From the NCBI RefSeq assembly GCF_009380155.1, contig NZ_WHUV01000008.1:80669-144668 (forward strand): a DNA stretch of 64,000 bases, written 5' to 3'. Origin of the DNA: Pseudomonas piscis. GTDB lineage: Bacteria; Pseudomonadota; Gammaproteobacteria; Pseudomonadales; Pseudomonadaceae. A program made the position numbers and the translations under genes. The notes under the pieces are model-generated. The model searched no databases. It was not told where the DNA came from and worked only from the letters and a program-made list of their open reading frames with translations. Shown here one piece after another: positions 15,269 to 24,519 of this stretch; within the stretch, counting starts at the first letter, position 1; the number at the start of each line of letters is the position of its first letter.

Positions 15269-18200
15269 ATGGATTTCTCAAGGTTTTTCATCGACAGGCC
15301 AACCTTCGCGATCGTGCTGTCGCTGGTCATTTTCGCCGCAGGCCTGATTGCCATGCCGTTGCTCCCGGTTGGCGAATACCCGGAAGTCGTGCCTGCGACC
15401 GTGGTGGTGAAAGCCACCTACCCTGGCGCCAACCCCAAGGAAATCGCCGAATCGGTCGCCGTCGTCCTGGAAGAAGCGATCAACGGCGTCGAAGGCATGC
15501 TGTACATGAAGTCGGTCGCCAGTTCCGACGGCACGTTGCAAGTGGTCACCACCTTCAACCCGAAGGTGGACCCCGATACAGCGGCGGTGCGTGTCCAGAA
15601 CCGGGTCAGCCAGGCGCTCTCGCGCTTGCCGGAGCCCGTGCGCCAGTACGGAGTCACCACCCAGAAACAATCGCCGACACCGTTGATGTACCTGGACATG
15701 TACTCCAGCAACCCGCAGTTCGATGCGCTCTACCTGCGTAACTACCTGCGCCTGCATGTAAAGGATGAACTGGCGCGCATCCCGGGCATCGGCGAGGTGA
15801 TTCTCTACGGCTCGGGCGACTATGCGATGCGCATCTGGCTCGACCCCGAAAAACTCGCCACACGCGGCATCACGGCCCAGGACACCATCGCGACAATTCG
15901 CCAACAGAACGTCCAGGTCTCGGCGGGCCAACTGGGCGCGGAGCCGTCGCCGACAACCACCGACTTTCTGGTTTCGCTCAACGTGCAGGGGCGCTTGAAG
16001 ACCCAACAGGAATTCGGCGACATCATCATCAAGGCAGGTAGCGACGGCCAGGTCACCCGCCTTGCGGACGTGGCGCGCATCGAACTGGGCTCGGGCGATT
16101 ACAGCCTGCGTGTTTTTCGCGGGCAGAGCCAGGAAGTCGCGGTGGGCATTTTCCTCACGCCAGGCGCAAACGCCATCGAGGTCGCCGACGCGGTCCATGC
16201 CCGGTTCGCGAGCCTGTCCAAGGAGTTCCCGCAAGGCGTGGGCTACACCAGTGTCTGGGACCCGACCGTTTTCGTCCGCGAATCGATCAGCGCCGTGCGC
16301 CATACCTTGTTCGAAGCAATGGTCCTGATCGTCCTGGTGGTGGTGCTCTTCCTGCAGACCTGGCGGGCCTCGATCATCCCGCTGATCGCGGTGCCGGTAT
16401 CGATTGTCGGCACCTTCGCGGTCCTGTACCTGCTGGGCTACTCCATCAATACCCTGACCTTGTTCGGCCTGGTCCTGGCCATCGGCATCGTCGTGGATGA
16501 CGCGATCGTGGTGGTGGAAAACGTCGAGCGCCACATCGAGCTCGGCCTGAGCCCGTTGCAAGCGGCCCATCAGGCCATGGCCGAAGTCTCGGGGCCGATC
16601 CTGGCGATCGGGCTGGTGCTGTGCGCCGTGTTCATTCCCATGGCCTTCATGAGTGGCGTCACCGGGCAGTTCTACAAGCAGTTCGCCGTCACCATTGCGA
16701 TTTCGACCCTGATCTCGACAGTCAACTCGCTGACCTTGTCGCCGGCCCTGGCGGCCCGCCTGTTGCGTCGGCATGACGCCCCCAGGGACCGCATGACCCG
16801 CTGGATGGATGGAACCCTGGGCTGGCTGTTGCGACCGTTCGAGCGATTCTTCAAGCTCAACGCCGAACGCTACGGGGCCAGTATTGCCCGCCTGCTGCCA
16901 CGGCGCGGAGTCGTCTTCGCGGTGTATGGCGTATTGCTCGGCGCCACCGGGATCCTGTTCAACGCGATTCCCAGCGGCTTCATCCCCAACCAGGACAAGC
17001 TCTATCTGTTCGCCGGAGCCACCTTGCCCCCGGGCGCTTCGCTTTCCCGCTCCGAGGCCGTGGCCCGCGAAATGTCGGCCATCGCCTCGAGCGTAGAGGG
17101 TGTCGACTACAGCAACTCGTACGTCGGTTCGAACGCCCTGCAAAGCACCACCACGCCGAACCTGGTGACCTCCTACGTCATTCTCAAGCCCTTTGGCCAA
17201 CGCTCCCGCAGCGCCGAGCAGATCAACGCCGAATTGAACCGCAAGTTCGCGGCGATCAAGGATGGGGCGGCCTATGCCCTGTTGCCGCCACCGATCCAGG
17301 GGCTGGGCAACGGCTCCGGATACGCGTTGTTCCTGACGGACCGGGGTGGATTGGGTTACGCGGCACTGCAGCAGGCGCTGGACAGGTTCCAGGCCGAGAT
17401 CGCCAGCACCCCGGGCATGACCTTCCCGGTGAGTTCCTACCAGTCCAACATCCCGCAGTTGCAAGTGCAGGTCGATCGGACCAGGGCCCAAGCCCAGGGG
17501 GTGGAGCTGACAGCCATCTTCGAGACCCTGCAGACCTACCTGGGCTCGGTCTACGTCAACGACTTCAACCTGCTGGGACGGGTGTATCGGGTCGTTGCCC
17601 AGGCGGACGCCAGCTTCCGCCAAACCAGGGCGGATGTGGGCAACCTGCAGGTGCGCAATGCCCGGGGCGAAATGCTGCCGCTCAGTTCCGTGGTGAACAT
17701 CGTGCCGACCTTCGGCCCGGATCCGGTCATGCGCTACAACGGCTATCCGGCGGCTGACCTGATCGGCGACGCCGACCCTCGCATCCTGTCGTCGGGCGAG
17801 GCCATCGAGACACTGCAAGAGATCGCCGCCCGCACCCTGCCACGCGGCATCGAACTGGAATGGACCGACCTGAGCTACCAGCAAGTGACCCAGAGCAACA
17901 GCGCGGCGATCGTCTTTGCGATCGCCGCCATGCTGGTGTTCCTGGTCCTGGCCGCCCTGTACGAGAGCTGGCTGCTGCCGCTTGCCGTCATCCTGATCGT
18001 GCCCATTTGCCTGTTTGCCGCCTTGACGGGGGTCTGGCTGGCGGGTGCGGACAACAATGTCTTCGTCCAGGTGGGACTGGTGGTCCTGATGGGGCTGGCT
18101 TGCAAGAACGCGATCTTGATCGTCGAGTTCGCGCGGGAACTGGAAATGCACGGCCAAAGCACCGTCGACGCGGCGCTGCAAGCCTGCAGGCTGCGCCTGC

Positions 18201-18448
18201 GACCGATCGTGATGACCTCCGTGGCCTTTATCGCCGGTGCCGTTCCGCTCCTGATCGGCACTGGGGCAGGTAGCGAAGTGCGCCATGTCACGGGAGTCAC
18301 GGTGTTTAGCGGCATGCTCGGGGTGACGGTGTTTGGCCTGTTCCTGACCCCGGTGTTCTACGTCGTGCTGAGAAAGCTCGGAGCCACCATCCCCGGCCGC
18401 CCCTCAAGCAGCGTGTCTGAAGAAGCACAGGGCCCGAGCCACGGTTGA
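15269..18448 (+). CDS. RND-family multidrug efflux permease (MexF-like)
   Basis: A 1059-residue hydrophobe/amphiphile efflux (HAE1) pump. It shows the internal duplication: TM1, large periplasmic loop (about 35-335), TM2-6, a second TM7-loop-TM8-12 unit. The TM4 proton-relay segment GIVVDDAIVVVEN (double Asp near residue 409) is intact, as is the TM6 region and the later GLACKNAILIVEFA segment. It is closest in feel to MexF-type pumps. No OprN-type outer-membrane factor gene follows: the next gene is an unrelated convergent VOC protein, so the complex must borrow a channel. Probably controlled by the divergent LysR regulator. Confidence 0.93.
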   Translation: MDFSRFFIDRPTFAIVLSLVIFAAGLIAMPLLPVGEYPEVVPATVVVKATYPGANPKEIAESVAVVLEEAINGVEGMLYMKSVASSDGTLQVVTTFNPKVDPDTAAVRVQNRVSQALSRLPEPVRQYGVTTQKQSPTPLMYLDMYSSNPQFDALYLRNYLRLHVKDELARIPGIGEVILYGSGDYAMRIWLDPEKLATRGITAQDTIATIRQQNVQVSAGQLGAEPSPTTTDFLVSLNVQGRLKTQQEFGDIIIKAGSDGQVTRLADVARIELGSGDYSLRVFRGQSQEVAVGIFLTPGANAIEVADAVHARFASLSKEFPQGVGYTSVWDPTVFVRESISAVRHTLFEAMVLIVLVVVLFLQTWRASIIPLIAVPVSIVGTFAVLYLLGYSINTLTLFGLVLAIGIVVDDAIVVVENVERHIELGLSPLQAAHQAMAEVSGPILAIGLVLCAVFIPMAFMSGVTGQFYKQFAVTIAISTLISTVNSLTLSPALAARLLRRHDAPRDRMTRWMDGTLGWLLRPFERFFKLNAERYGASIARLLPRRGVVFAVYGVLLGATGILFNAIPSGFIPNQDKLYLFAGATLPPGASLSRSEAVAREMSAIASSVEGVDYSNSYVGSNALQSTTTPNLVTSYVILKPFGQRSRSAEQINAELNRKFAAIKDGAAYALLPPPIQGLGNGSGYALFLTDRGGLGYAALQQALDRFQAEIASTPGMTFPVSSYQSNIPQLQVQVDRTRAQAQGVELTAIFETLQTYLGSVYVNDFNLLGRVYRVVAQADASFRQTRADVGNLQVRNARGEMLPLSSVVNIVPTFGPDPVMRYNGYPAADLIGDADPRILSSGEAIETLQEIAARTLPRGIELEWTDLSYQQVTQSNSAAIVFAIAAMLVFLVLAALYESWLLPLAVILIVPICLFAALTGVWLAGADNNVFVQVGLVVLMGLACKNAILIVEFARELEMHGQSTVDAALQACRLRLRPIVMTSVAFIAGAVPLLIGTGAGSEVRHVTGVTVFSGMLGVTVFGLFLTPVFYVVLRKLGATIPGRPSSSVSEEAQGPSHG

Positions 18449-18534
18449 CAGTGGCAGCACGCCGGTCGAACTCCCGATGGCAACCCACGACAGGGCCTGC
18501 CATCGGCCACCGCGCCTGGCGGCGAGAGGGTCGG

Positions 18535-18903
18535 TCAGGCGCTGATGGTGCGGGTGAACACCAGGCGATTGCCGAACGGATCGTCGATGGTCATGTCCAG
18601 GCTGCCCCAGGGCATGGCCTGGATACGCGGATCGGTGAACGGCAGCTGCTTGGCCAGCAGTTGCTGCTGGAAGTCTTCCAGTTCGTCGGTATGGATGCGC
18701 AGCGCGGCGCCGGGGCTGCCGTCGCCCTGGTGCTCGGACAGATGCAGCACGCACTCGCCCCGGGAGACCTGCATGTACAGCGGCAGGTCGTGGGTGCAGC
18801 GATGCTGCCAATCGAGGTGGAAGCCCAGGAAGTCCAGGTAAAACGCCCGGGCCTCGGCTTCATCGAAGATGCGCAGGACGGGGGTGGTTTTGCCAAAGCT
18901 CAT
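18535..18903 (-). CDS. VOC-superfamily (glyoxalase/bleomycin-resistance-like) protein
   Basis: A 122-residue single VOC domain made of two beta-alpha-beta-beta-beta modules. Features: an N-terminal TTPVLRIFDEAEARAFYLDF module, the LPLYMQVSRGECVLHLSEH strands, and a C-terminal MTIDDPFGNRLVFTR signature. It resembles the 'glyoxalase superfamily' proteins annotated next to bleomycin-binding types; a metal site (His and Glu) is possible but incomplete by eye. The start is ATG 18903 with GGGAG upstream; an in-frame extension to 18990 lacks support. It is convergent with the RND pump gene and functionally unlinked. Confidence 0.8.
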   Translation of the reverse strand: MSFGKTTPVLRIFDEAEARAFYLDFLGFHLDWQHRCTHDLPLYMQVSRGECVLHLSEHQGDGSPGAALRIHTDELEDFQQQLLAKQLPFTDPRIQAMPWGSLDMTIDDPFGNRLVFTRTISA

Positions 18904-19020
18904 TAGGTGACTCCCTGACTGGAAACAGGTCGCTGAGAGCGACCCCGATTGCCAGCACTTCGGCGCCACGCGAGCTTTCTTTAATATCAATGCGCCACCA
19001 CTGTGACGGCGATCAACAAA

Positions 19021-20487
19021 TCAGCCTGGCGCATCGAAGCCCTGGCGCAAATCGCCCTCCCGGGGCAGGAAGCGCCCGTGGCGCTGCTCGCTGGCCTGGC
19101 CGGCGGCATAACTGCTCACGCCATTGACCCAGACCCCGTCGATCCCCTGGGCTGGGCGCCGTGGTTCCTGGAAGTCGGCCACGTCCCGGACCCGCTCTGG
19201 ATCGAACAGCACCAGGTCGGCCCAATAGCCTTCGCGGATCTCGCCACGCTGGCGCAGGCCGAAGCGCGCCGCCGACAGGCCGGTCATCTTGTGCACCGCG
19301 GTGTGCAGCGGGAACAACCCCAGGTCACGACTGAAGTGGCCCAGCACCCGGGGAAAGGCGCCCCATAACCGGGGATGGGGGAACGGGTCTTCCGGCAAGC
19401 CATCGGAGCCGACCATCGTCAGCGGGTGGGCGAGGATGCGCCGCACGTCGCTTTCGTCCATGCCGTAGTACACCGCTCCCGCCGGTTGCAGGCGCTTGGC
19501 GGCGGCCTGCAGGTCCAGGCCCCAGTCGGCGGCGATCTGCGCCAGGTCGCGTCCGCCCTGCTCGGGATGCGGCGTGGACCAGGTGATGGTGATGCGATAG
19601 GCATCGGTGACCTGCTTGAGGTCCAGGGTCGAGGAACTGGCGGCATAGGGATAGCAGTCGCAGCCCACCGGATGCTCCTGCGCCGCCTGTTCCAGGGCCG
19701 CCAGCAGTTGCGGGCTGCGCCCCCAGTTGCCGGCGCCGGCGCACTTGAGGTGGGAGATGATCACCGGTGCCCTGGCCGAACGGCCGATCAGGAAGGCTTC
19801 GTCCATGGCCTCCAGCACCGGCTCGAACTCGCTGCGCAGATGCGTGGCATACAGCGCGCCGAAGGCCGTCAACTCCTCGGCCAGCTGACGCACCTCATCG
19901 GTCTCGGCGCAGAAGGCACTGGCGTAGGCCAGCCCAGTGGACAGGCCCAGGGCGCCCTGCTCCAGGCTGTCGCGCAGTTGCCCGCGCATCGCCGCGATCT
20001 CGCTGGCGGTGGCCGTGCGGTACAGGTCCGCCAGATGGTTGCTGCGCAGGGCGATATGCCCCACCAGGGCCGCGACATTCACCGCCGGGCGGGCCGCATC
20101 CACCGCCGCGCGGTAGTCGGCGAAACGCGGGTAGACGAACATCTCGCGCTGCCCCAGCAGGTTCATCGGGTCCGGCGGATCGCCCTTGAGGGTCACCGGC
20201 GCAGCGCTGATGCCGCAGTTGCCGACCACCACCGTGGTCACCCCCTGGCTGAGCTTGGGCAGCATCTGCGGCTGGCGGATCACCACCGTGTCGTCATGGG
20301 TGTGCACATCGATGAAGCCCGGGGCCAGCACGCGACCGGCGGCATCGATCTCGACCTCGGCGACCGCACCGGCCAGCTCGCCGATGCGCTGGATGCGCCC
20401 GTCGAGGATAGCCAGGTCGGCGTGATAGCCAGGACGGTCGCTGCCGTCGATGACCAGGGCATTGCGGATCAGAGTGTCGTAGCGCAT
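19021..20487 (-). CDS. D-aminoacylase (N-acyl-D-amino-acid deacylase)
   Basis: A 488-residue amidohydrolase-superfamily zinc enzyme that hydrolyses N-acyl-D-amino acids to D-amino acids and an organic acid. The metal-binding VHTHDD motif (His62, His64) and the bridging Cys of GNCGIS (Cys91), which replaces the usual carboxylated Lys in D-aminoacylases, are both visible, along with the downstream HLRSE, ISHLK and GSDGLP metal or substrate segments. The start is ATG 20487, 1 bp after the RpiR stop, so it is the last gene of a permease-regulator-deacylase operon. The set suggests scavenging of N-acylated D-amino acids, perhaps from cell-wall turnover. Confidence 0.9.
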   Translation of the reverse strand: MRYDTLIRNALVIDGSDRPGYHADLAILDGRIQRIGELAGAVAEVEIDAAGRVLAPGFIDVHTHDDTVVIRQPQMLPKLSQGVTTVVVGNCGISAAPVTLKGDPPDPMNLLGQREMFVYPRFADYRAAVDAARPAVNVAALVGHIALRSNHLADLYRTATASEIAAMRGQLRDSLEQGALGLSTGLAYASAFCAETDEVRQLAEELTAFGALYATHLRSEFEPVLEAMDEAFLIGRSARAPVIISHLKCAGAGNWGRSPQLLAALEQAAQEHPVGCDCYPYAASSSTLDLKQVTDAYRITITWSTPHPEQGGRDLAQIAADWGLDLQAAAKRLQPAGAVYYGMDESDVRRILAHPLTMVGSDGLPEDPFPHPRLWGAFPRVLGHFSRDLGLFPLHTAVHKMTGLSAARFGLRQRGEIREGYWADLVLFDPERVRDVADFQEPRRPAQGIDGVWVNGVSSYAAGQASEQRHGRFLPREGDLRQGFDAPG

Positions 20488-20488
20488 G

Positions 20489-21349
20489 TCAGTCTCCCAG
20501 GGGCAGGCTGTCGGCGCCGCCACGGTAATGGTCCAGGGCCAGCTTGATCCTGCGCAGGCGCTCTTGATTGTCGTCGGGCATGGCCAGGGCCAGTTCCGTG
20601 GCCAACACGTCGATGGCCAGCAGCATGCCGTAGCGGGCAGCGGTGGGCTTGTAGATGAACGGGGTCTCGGCACTGTGCAGTGGCAACAGTACGTCCGCCA
20701 GCCCGGCCAGGGGCGAGTCGGGCAAGGTGATGGCGAGCACGGCGGCGCCGTAGCTGCGGGCCAGGGTCACCGCGTCCAGCAGCTCCGGGGTGAGGCCGCT
20801 GAGGGAACAGGCGATCACTGCGTGCTGCGGTCCCAGGGAGGCAGCGGTCACCCGCATCATCACCGGGTCATGGCAGGCGGCGATGCAGTAGCCCAGGCGC
20901 ACCAGGCGCACCTGCAGCTCGGCGCTGCACAGGGTCGAACAGCCGCCGGTGCCGAAGGCGTGGATCATCCGCGCGCGGCCCAACAGGCGCACCGCATCGG
21001 CGAATTGCGCCTCCTCGAAACCTGCCAGGTGCCGGTGCAGCGTCGCCTCGATATCGCCGACGATCTGCCGGTAGAAACCGGACGCCTCGGTGCTCGCCCC
21101 CGGATCGAGGAAGCGGCTGCCCACGCCGCTGGCCTGGGCCAGTTGCAGGCGCAGCTGGCGCAAGTCCCGGCAGCCGACGCTGCGGGCGAAACGCGACAGG
21201 GTCGCGGCACTGACCTCGGCGCGCCGGGCCAGCTCCTCGAGGCTGGCGGAGGCGGCGAAACCCACGTCATCGAGCATCAGCCGGGCGATCCGCGCCTCCC
21301 CGGTGCTGAGATCGTCCAGGCGCGAGCGGATCTGGTAAAGGATGTCCAT
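20489..21349 (-). CDS. MurR/RpiR-family regulator with SIS domain
   Basis: A 286-residue regulator. Residues 1-77 form the RpiR helix-turn-helix (SLEELARRAEVSAATLSRFA) and residues about 125-255 the SIS domain that usually binds a phosphosugar or amino-sugar ligand (HAFGTGGCSTLCSAEL, then ACSLSGLTPELLDAV). It sits between a GntP permease gene (its ATG directly abuts that gene's stop) and D-aminoacylase, so it almost certainly regulates the operon. This would make its ligand an acyl-D-amino acid or muropeptide-like molecule rather than a classic sugar phosphate (inference). Confidence 0.9.
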   Translation of the reverse strand: MDILYQIRSRLDDLSTGEARIARLMLDDVGFAASASLEELARRAEVSAATLSRFARSVGCRDLRQLRLQLAQASGVGSRFLDPGASTEASGFYRQIVGDIEATLHRHLAGFEEAQFADAVRLLGRARMIHAFGTGGCSTLCSAELQVRLVRLGYCIAACHDPVMMRVTAASLGPQHAVIACSLSGLTPELLDAVTLARSYGAAVLAITLPDSPLAGLADVLLPLHSAETPFIYKPTAARYGMLLAIDVLATELALAMPDDNQERLRRIKLALDHYRGGADSLPLGD

Positions 21350-22699
21350 CTAGAGAAACTCCGCGAGAACCAGGGTCAGGCCGAAGGCGATCAGCGAGAT
21401 CAGGGTCTCCAGCACGGTCCAGGTCTTGAAGGTCTGGATGACGCTCATATTGAAGTATTCCTTGACCAGCCAGAAGCCGCCGTCGTTGACATGGGAGAGG
21501 ATCACCGAGCCGGCGCCGGTAGCGATCACCAGCAGTTCCGGATGGGGATAACCCAGGCCGACGGCCACCGGCGCCACCACCCCCGAGGCGGTGGTCAGGG
21601 CCACGGTGGCCGAACCGGTGGCGACCCGCATCAGTACCGCGAACAGCCAGCCCATCCACAACGGCGACAGCTGGAACTGATGGGCCAGGCCGGTCACCTG
21701 CTCGGTCACCCCGGAGTCGATGAGGATGCGGTTCAGGCCGCCACCGGCGCCCACCAGGAGGGTGATGCCGGCGGTCGGCGCCAGGCATTCGTTGGTGAAC
21801 CTGAGGATCGACTCGCGGTTCAGCCCCTGGGCCAGGCCCAGGGTCCAGAAGCTCACCAGGGTGGCGATCAGCAGGGCGATCACCGAGTTGCCGATGAACA
21901 ACAGGAACTGGTTGAGCCCGGTACCCGGCGCGGCGATCAGGTTGGCCCAGCCACCCAGCAGCATCAGCACCACCGGCAGCAGGATGGTGCCCAGGGTCAG
22001 GCGAAAGCTCGGCAGCCGCACGCGCGGTTCACGGTTGATGAACTGCTGCTCCAGCGGGTTGTGCGCCGGCAACTGGATGTGCGGCACGATCAGCCGCGCA
22101 TACACCGGGCCGGCGATGATCGCCGTGGGCACGCCGATCAGGATCGCGTACAGCAAGGTCTGCCCCACCGGTGCCTGGTAGGCCTGCACCGCCAGCATCG
22201 CCCCCGGATGCGGCGGCACCAGGGCATGCACCACCGACAGCCCGGCGACCATCGGCAGGCCGACCATCAGCAGCGATACCCCGACCCGCCGCGCCACGGT
22301 GAAGGCGATCGGCACCAGCAGCACGAAACCCACCTCGAAGAACAGCGGCAGCCCCACCAGGAAGGCAATGCAGACCATGGCCCAGTGGGCGTTGCGCTCG
22401 CCGAAACGGGCCACCAGGGTGCGCGCCACCTGCTCGGCCCCGCCGGATTCTGCCATCAGCTTGCCGAGCATGGTGCCCAGGGCCACCACCAGGGCGATAT
22501 GCCCCAGGGTCTTGCCGACCCCGGCCTCATAGGCCGCCACCACCCCGGAGGCCGGCATGCCGGCCACCAGCGCCAGGCCCACCGAGACCAGGGTAATGAC
22601 GATAAAGGGATTGAGCCGGTAGCGCGCGATCAGGACGATCAACGCGATGATGGCGACTGCGGCGTAACCCAGCAGTCCGTAAGCCGATACAGGAGCCAC
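21350..22699 (-). CDS. GntP-family permease
   Basis: A 449-residue, 12 to 14 helix inner-membrane symporter of the gluconate:H+ (GntP) family. Hallmarks are the N-terminal RLNPFIVITLVSVGLALVAG segment, VVALGTMLGKLMAESGGAEQ near residue 75, PLFFEVGFVLLVPIAFTVA near 135 and VPPHPGAML near 180. Family members also take up D-serine and other hydroxy or amino acids. Genetic linkage to D-aminoacylase suggests the cargo is an N-acyl-D-amino acid rather than gluconate; that is inference. First gene of the three-gene operon, with the promoter region at 22700-22800. Confidence 0.9.
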   Translation of the reverse strand: MAPVSAYGLLGYAAVAIIALIVLIARYRLNPFIVITLVSVGLALVAGMPASGVVAAYEAGVGKTLGHIALVVALGTMLGKLMAESGGAEQVARTLVARFGERNAHWAMVCIAFLVGLPLFFEVGFVLLVPIAFTVARRVGVSLLMVGLPMVAGLSVVHALVPPHPGAMLAVQAYQAPVGQTLLYAILIGVPTAIIAGPVYARLIVPHIQLPAHNPLEQQFINREPRVRLPSFRLTLGTILLPVVLMLLGGWANLIAAPGTGLNQFLLFIGNSVIALLIATLVSFWTLGLAQGLNRESILRFTNECLAPTAGITLLVGAGGGLNRILIDSGVTEQVTGLAHQFQLSPLWMGWLFAVLMRVATGSATVALTTASGVVAPVAVGLGYPHPELLVIATGAGSVILSHVNDGGFWLVKEYFNMSVIQTFKTWTVLETLISLIAFGLTLVLAEFL

Positions 22700-22767
22700 G
22701 GATACCTCCTTGAAAACAGCGTCGTTTCGAATGGTTATGAAAGTTTTTAATCACTTCAGGCAGTGAA

Positions 22768-22784
22768 TTTCAAACCATATGAAA
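22768..22784. promoter_or_regulatory. Candidate RpiR operator upstream of the GntP operon
   Basis: The 17-base sequence TTTCAAACCATATGAAA has 5-bp inverted arms (TTTCA/TGAAA), a spacing typical of RpiR-family dimer sites. A related partial copy (TGAAA...CTTCA) lies closer to the permease start at about 22737-22757. Assignment to the neighbouring regulator is inferred from position. Confidence 0.42.
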
Positions 22785-22884
22785 CTGATTTTCGTAAAGA
22801 GGCAGGCTTTGTCGTGCATGGCTATGCCAAGGCGCCGGTGATGAAAATCGGCACCGGTTATTTTCATGCATATGTCGGGCGGGA

Positions 22885-22908
22885 CGGGCGAGCGCGAAGG
22901 CTCGCCCG
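22885..22908 (-). terminator. Stem-loop after the SulP gene
   Basis: A perfect 9-bp stem, CGGGCGAGC (22885-22893) / GCTCGCCCG (22900-22908), with loop GCGAAG, 7 bp past the SulP stop codon on the minus strand. It lacks a strong T-tract but is well placed to end SulP transcripts before the GntP operon promoter. Confidence 0.55.
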
Positions 22909-22915
22909 CAGGCCG

Positions 22916-24361
22916 TCAGTCGTGCTGGACCCGGGCGCGCTTGAGCAGCTTCTTGCAGCGCTCGGACAGGTGCAGCACCCGCAACTGCTTGCCGGCCTTG
23001 GCATAGCGTTCGCGCAGGGTCATGAGCGCGGCGATGGCCGAATAGTCGACGAAGCTCAGGTGCCGACAGTCGATGGTCACCCGCGATGGGTCGTTGGCCG
23101 GGTCGAACTGGTTGAGGAACGGCGTGGTGGAAGCGAAGAACAAGGTGCCGTGCAGGTGGTAGAGCTTGCTGCCGTCGGCTTCCAGGTGGCTGTCGGCGTA
23201 CAGCTCACGGGCCTGCTGCCAGGCGAAGTTGAGGGCGGCGATGACGATGCCGCACATGACCGCGGTGGCCAGGTCGGTGAACACGGTGATCACCGTCACC
23301 GCGAGGATCACCAGCACGTCGTTGAGCGGCACCTTGTTGACCACCCGCAAGGAGGCCCAGGCGAAGGTCTGCTGCGACACCACGAACATCACGCCCACCA
23401 GCGCCGCCAGGGGAATGCGCTCGATCAGCGGCGACAGGAACAGCACGAACAGCAGGATCAGCACGCCGGCCACGACCCCGGACAAGCGCCCACGGCCGCC
23501 GGAACTGAGGTTGATCACGGTCTGGCCGATCATCGCGCAGCCACCCATGCCGCCGAAGACGCCGGAGACCATGTTCGCCGCGCCCAGGGCCACGCACTCG
23601 CGGTTGGTGTAGCCGCGGGTCTCGGTGATCTCGTCGGTGAGGTTCAGGGTCAGCAGGGTTTCCAGCAGGCCGACCATGGCCATCAGGAAGGCATAGGGCG
23701 CGATGATGCCCAGGGTTTCCAGGGTCCAGGGCACGTCCGGCAGCGCCAGCGCCGGCAAGCCGCCGGCGATGTGGGCCATGTCCCCCAGGGTGCGGGTCGG
23801 CAACCCCAGCACGTACACCAGGAGGCCCACGCCGAGGATCGCCACCAGCGCCGGCGGCACCGCCCGGGTCAGGCGCGGCAGCAGGTAGACGATGGCCATG
23901 GTCAGCGCCACCAGGCCGGCCATCAGGTACAGCGGCTGGCCGCTGAGCCAGTGCTCGCCGCTCTTGAAATGCTCCAGCTGGGCCAGGGCGATGACGATCG
24001 CCAGGCCGTTGACGAAGCCCAGCATCACCGGGTGCGGCACCATGCGCACCAGCTTGCCCAGGCGCAGCAGGCCGAAGGCGATCATCACCAGCCCGCCCAG
24101 CAGCACTGTGGCCAGCAGGTACTGCACGCCGTGCTGCACCACCAGGGCGACGATCACCACCGCCATGGAGCCGGCAGCACCGGAGACCATGCCCGGACGG
24201 CCGCCGAACAGCGCGGTCAGGGTGCAGATGAAGAAGGCGCCGTACAGGCCCATCAACGGGTTGAGGTGGGCGACCAGGGCGAAGGCGATGCATTCGGGCA
24301 GCAGGGCGAAGGAGGTGGTGAGTCCGGCCAGGACATCGGCACGCAGACGTTTTGCTTTCAT
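22916..24361 (-). CDS. SulP-family anion transporter with STAS domain
   Basis: A 481-residue member of the SLC26/SulP family: 12 to 14 membrane helices (residues about 10-380) followed by a C-terminal cytoplasmic STAS domain (about 395-481, with RVTIDCRHLSFVDYSAIAAL). Conserved family stretches near the start (GLTTSFALLPECIAFALVA, then GLYGAFF and GMVSGAAGSMAVV) are intact. SulP proteins carry sulfate, bicarbonate, C4-dicarboxylates or molybdate. Here there is no sulfate-assimilation or carbonic anhydrase gene adjacent, so the substrate is open. The start is ATG 24361; in-frame upstream codons lack a ribosome-binding site. Confidence 0.9.
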   Translation of the reverse strand: MKAKRLRADVLAGLTTSFALLPECIAFALVAHLNPLMGLYGAFFICTLTALFGGRPGMVSGAAGSMAVVIVALVVQHGVQYLLATVLLGGLVMIAFGLLRLGKLVRMVPHPVMLGFVNGLAIVIALAQLEHFKSGEHWLSGQPLYLMAGLVALTMAIVYLLPRLTRAVPPALVAILGVGLLVYVLGLPTRTLGDMAHIAGGLPALALPDVPWTLETLGIIAPYAFLMAMVGLLETLLTLNLTDEITETRGYTNRECVALGAANMVSGVFGGMGGCAMIGQTVINLSSGGRGRLSGVVAGVLILLFVLFLSPLIERIPLAALVGVMFVVSQQTFAWASLRVVNKVPLNDVLVILAVTVITVFTDLATAVMCGIVIAALNFAWQQARELYADSHLEADGSKLYHLHGTLFFASTTPFLNQFDPANDPSRVTIDCRHLSFVDYSAIAALMTLRERYAKAGKQLRVLHLSERCKKLLKRARVQHD

Positions 24362-24476
24362 GATTGACCTGATAGTTGGGCCGCGCAGGGGCCCGGGGAA
24401 TGGCGGGGGAAAACAGGCGGGAATGGTACGGAATCGAAACGCCGCCGACCAGCCGGCCGTCGGCGCGCAGCCAAGC

Positions 24477-24511
24477 CCTTGCCGGAACCGGCGTACCGGC
24501 TCAGGCAAGGG
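24477..24511 (-). terminator. Stem-loop after ggt
   Basis: Arms CCCTTGCC (24477-24484) and GGCAAGGG (24504-24511) enclose an inner CCGG-rich hairpin, 8 bp beyond the ggt stop codon. The stem is strong but no T-tract follows on the minus strand. Confidence 0.5.
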
Positions 24512-24519
24512 TACAGCGG

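Noticed and set aside
15278..18286. A 1002-codon open frame on the minus strand opposite the RND pump gene
   Set aside because: It is the antisense shadow of a clear RND permease. Its composition (runs of His, Gln, Arg, Asp) is typical of reverse frames in GC-rich DNA and shows no family motif.
20486..22750. A 754-codon plus-strand frame opposite the RpiR and GntP genes
   Set aside because: It spans two well-recognised genes on the other strand and has only Gln/His/Gly-rich low-complexity sequence.
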